A stretch of DNA of 6,324 nt, taken from assembly GCA_964462145.1 (NCBI GenBank), contig CAYWYB010000313.1, forward strand, positions 1-6,324. Direction: 5' to 3'. A program made the position numbers and the translations under genes. This stretch comes from GCA-2731375 sp964462145 (lineage in GTDB: Bacteria > Pseudomonadota > Alphaproteobacteria > GCA-2731375). Each line of letters opens with the position of its first letter. Position 1 is the stretch's first letter. The notes under the pieces are model-generated. The model saw nothing but the letters and a program-made list of their open reading frames with translations, was not told the origin of the DNA and made no database searches. This document shows positions 5,879 to 6,324 of the stretch, piece after piece.

Positions 5879-6301
5879 ATGGACGAGACACTTATCCAAG
5901 CCGCGATGTCGGCAATAGGCACTGCTTATGGATCCAAAGCTGCCGAAATCAGCATTGATCAAATTAAGGGCTGGTTTAATCGCGCGGCACAGTCCGTCGA
6001 AACAAATCCTGATATGAGTGCGACGAATTTGGATCATTTGGCCGAAAGTGTTCTGCAATCCGGCACTCAGGTGCTTGACGCTGAGATCACCCGTAAGAAT
6101 CTTGCGCGTTGGTTTGAGATCCCATTCGAGGAATTTGGCCTAACGCCACCCGAGCAATTGGAGCCAGAGGTGCTTATTCGCCATATAATTCTTGAAAATC
6201 AATTCGAGACATGGCTCAAAGATTGGGGTTATGACGTTGTTGTCGGGGAGGACTTAGCCCGAATTATTGATGAGAGGGCGCAAGATTGCTGGCGAGCGTA
6301 G
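5879..6301 (+). CDS. Hypothetical protein, acidic and tryptophan-rich (140 aa), unrecognised
   Basis: I do not recognise this family. It starts at ATG 5879 behind a strong GGAGGGG site and stops at 6299-6301. By hand count it has 25 acidic against 11 basic residues and five Trp, with no signal peptide or membrane segment, so a soluble cytoplasmic protein is expected. The first 80 residues look helical (IDQIKGWFNRAAQSV, LDHLAESVLQSG, RKNLARWF). A Pro-containing linker (FGLTPPEQLEPE) separates them from a second part, IRHIILENQFETWLKDWGYDVVVGEDL. The F-E-x-W-L-x-x-x-G-Y-x-V pattern there loosely recalls the opening helix and strand of restriction-endonuclease-like folds, but no catalytic D/E-x-K is present, so I give that no weight as a function. 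Its GC (about 49%) is well below the upstream genes, suggesting transfer. The next gene, if any, is beyond the window. The ORF looks real; its function is unknown. Confidence 0.7.
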   Translation: MDETLIQAAMSAIGTAYGSKAAEISIDQIKGWFNRAAQSVETNPDMSATNLDHLAESVLQSGTQVLDAEITRKNLARWFEIPFEEFGLTPPEQLEPEVLIRHIILENQFETWLKDWGYDVVVGEDLARIIDERAQDCWRA

Positions 6302-6324
6302 ATTAACCTTTTGAAATATCGTAG

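Noticed and set aside
5722..5922. A 66-codon minus-strand open frame in the AT-rich segment
   Set aside because: It covers the ribosome site and first codons of the rightward gene and reads as AT-driven Lys/Asn/Ser/Ile-rich sequence with no motif.
1..6324. CRISPR array, tRNA/rRNA genes, insertion sequence ends, integrase or toxin-antitoxin pair
   Set aside because: I looked for regular repeat-spacer patterns, tRNA-like cloverleafs, terminal inverted repeats with transposase motifs and paired small genes, and saw none.

Overview
The window looks like chromosomal DNA from a GC-rich proteobacterium. An alphaproteobacterium is my best guess, from the patatin/DUF3376-type protein, the CoA-ester catabolic operon and the clear Shine-Dalgarno sites, but no marker gene proves it. 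Hand-counted lines upstream of about 5575 are mostly 60-68% GC. From about 5580 the composition drops: 5761-5820 has only 12 G/C of 60 (20%), and the last gene is about 49% GC (207 of 420).

Layout. Positions 1-1458 (+) are the 3' part of a patatin-like (DUF3376-type) lipid acyl hydrolase whose start and catalytic Ser lie outside the window. After a 51-bp gap with a plausible extended -10 promoter comes a tight three-gene operon (+): enoyl-CoA hydratase (1510-2277), short-chain dehydrogenase/reductase (2280-3014) and acyl-CoA dehydrogenase (3024-4190). Intergenic gaps are 2 and 9 bp. Facing it on the minus strand is a two-gene unit: a TauD/TfdA-type Fe(II)/2-oxoglutarate dioxygenase (start 5560, stop 4691) and then a RimJ/RimL-type GNAT acetyltransferase (probable start 4701, stop 4177). 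The two minus-strand genes overlap by about 11 bp. The GNAT gene overlaps the acyl-CoA dehydrogenase gene tail to tail by 14 bp.

The intergenic region 5576-5878 is AT-rich and holds a probable promoter for the dioxygenase with a small palindrome over its -10/+1, two more dyads, short direct repeats, and a possible promoter for a rightward gene. That gene (5879-6301, +) encodes a 140-aa acidic, tryptophan-rich protein that I do not recognise.

How the genes may work together: the acyl-CoA dehydrogenase, hydratase and SDR could carry out the first three steps of a beta-oxidation-like degradation of one CoA ester (dehydrogenation, hydration, oxidation of the hydroxyl). No thiolase, CoA ligase or regulator is in view, so the substrate cannot be assigned. 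The dioxygenase/GNAT pair looks like a separate unit. The rightmost gene is the best candidate for recently acquired or undescribed content, but the window ends 23 bp after its stop, so no system can be claimed.
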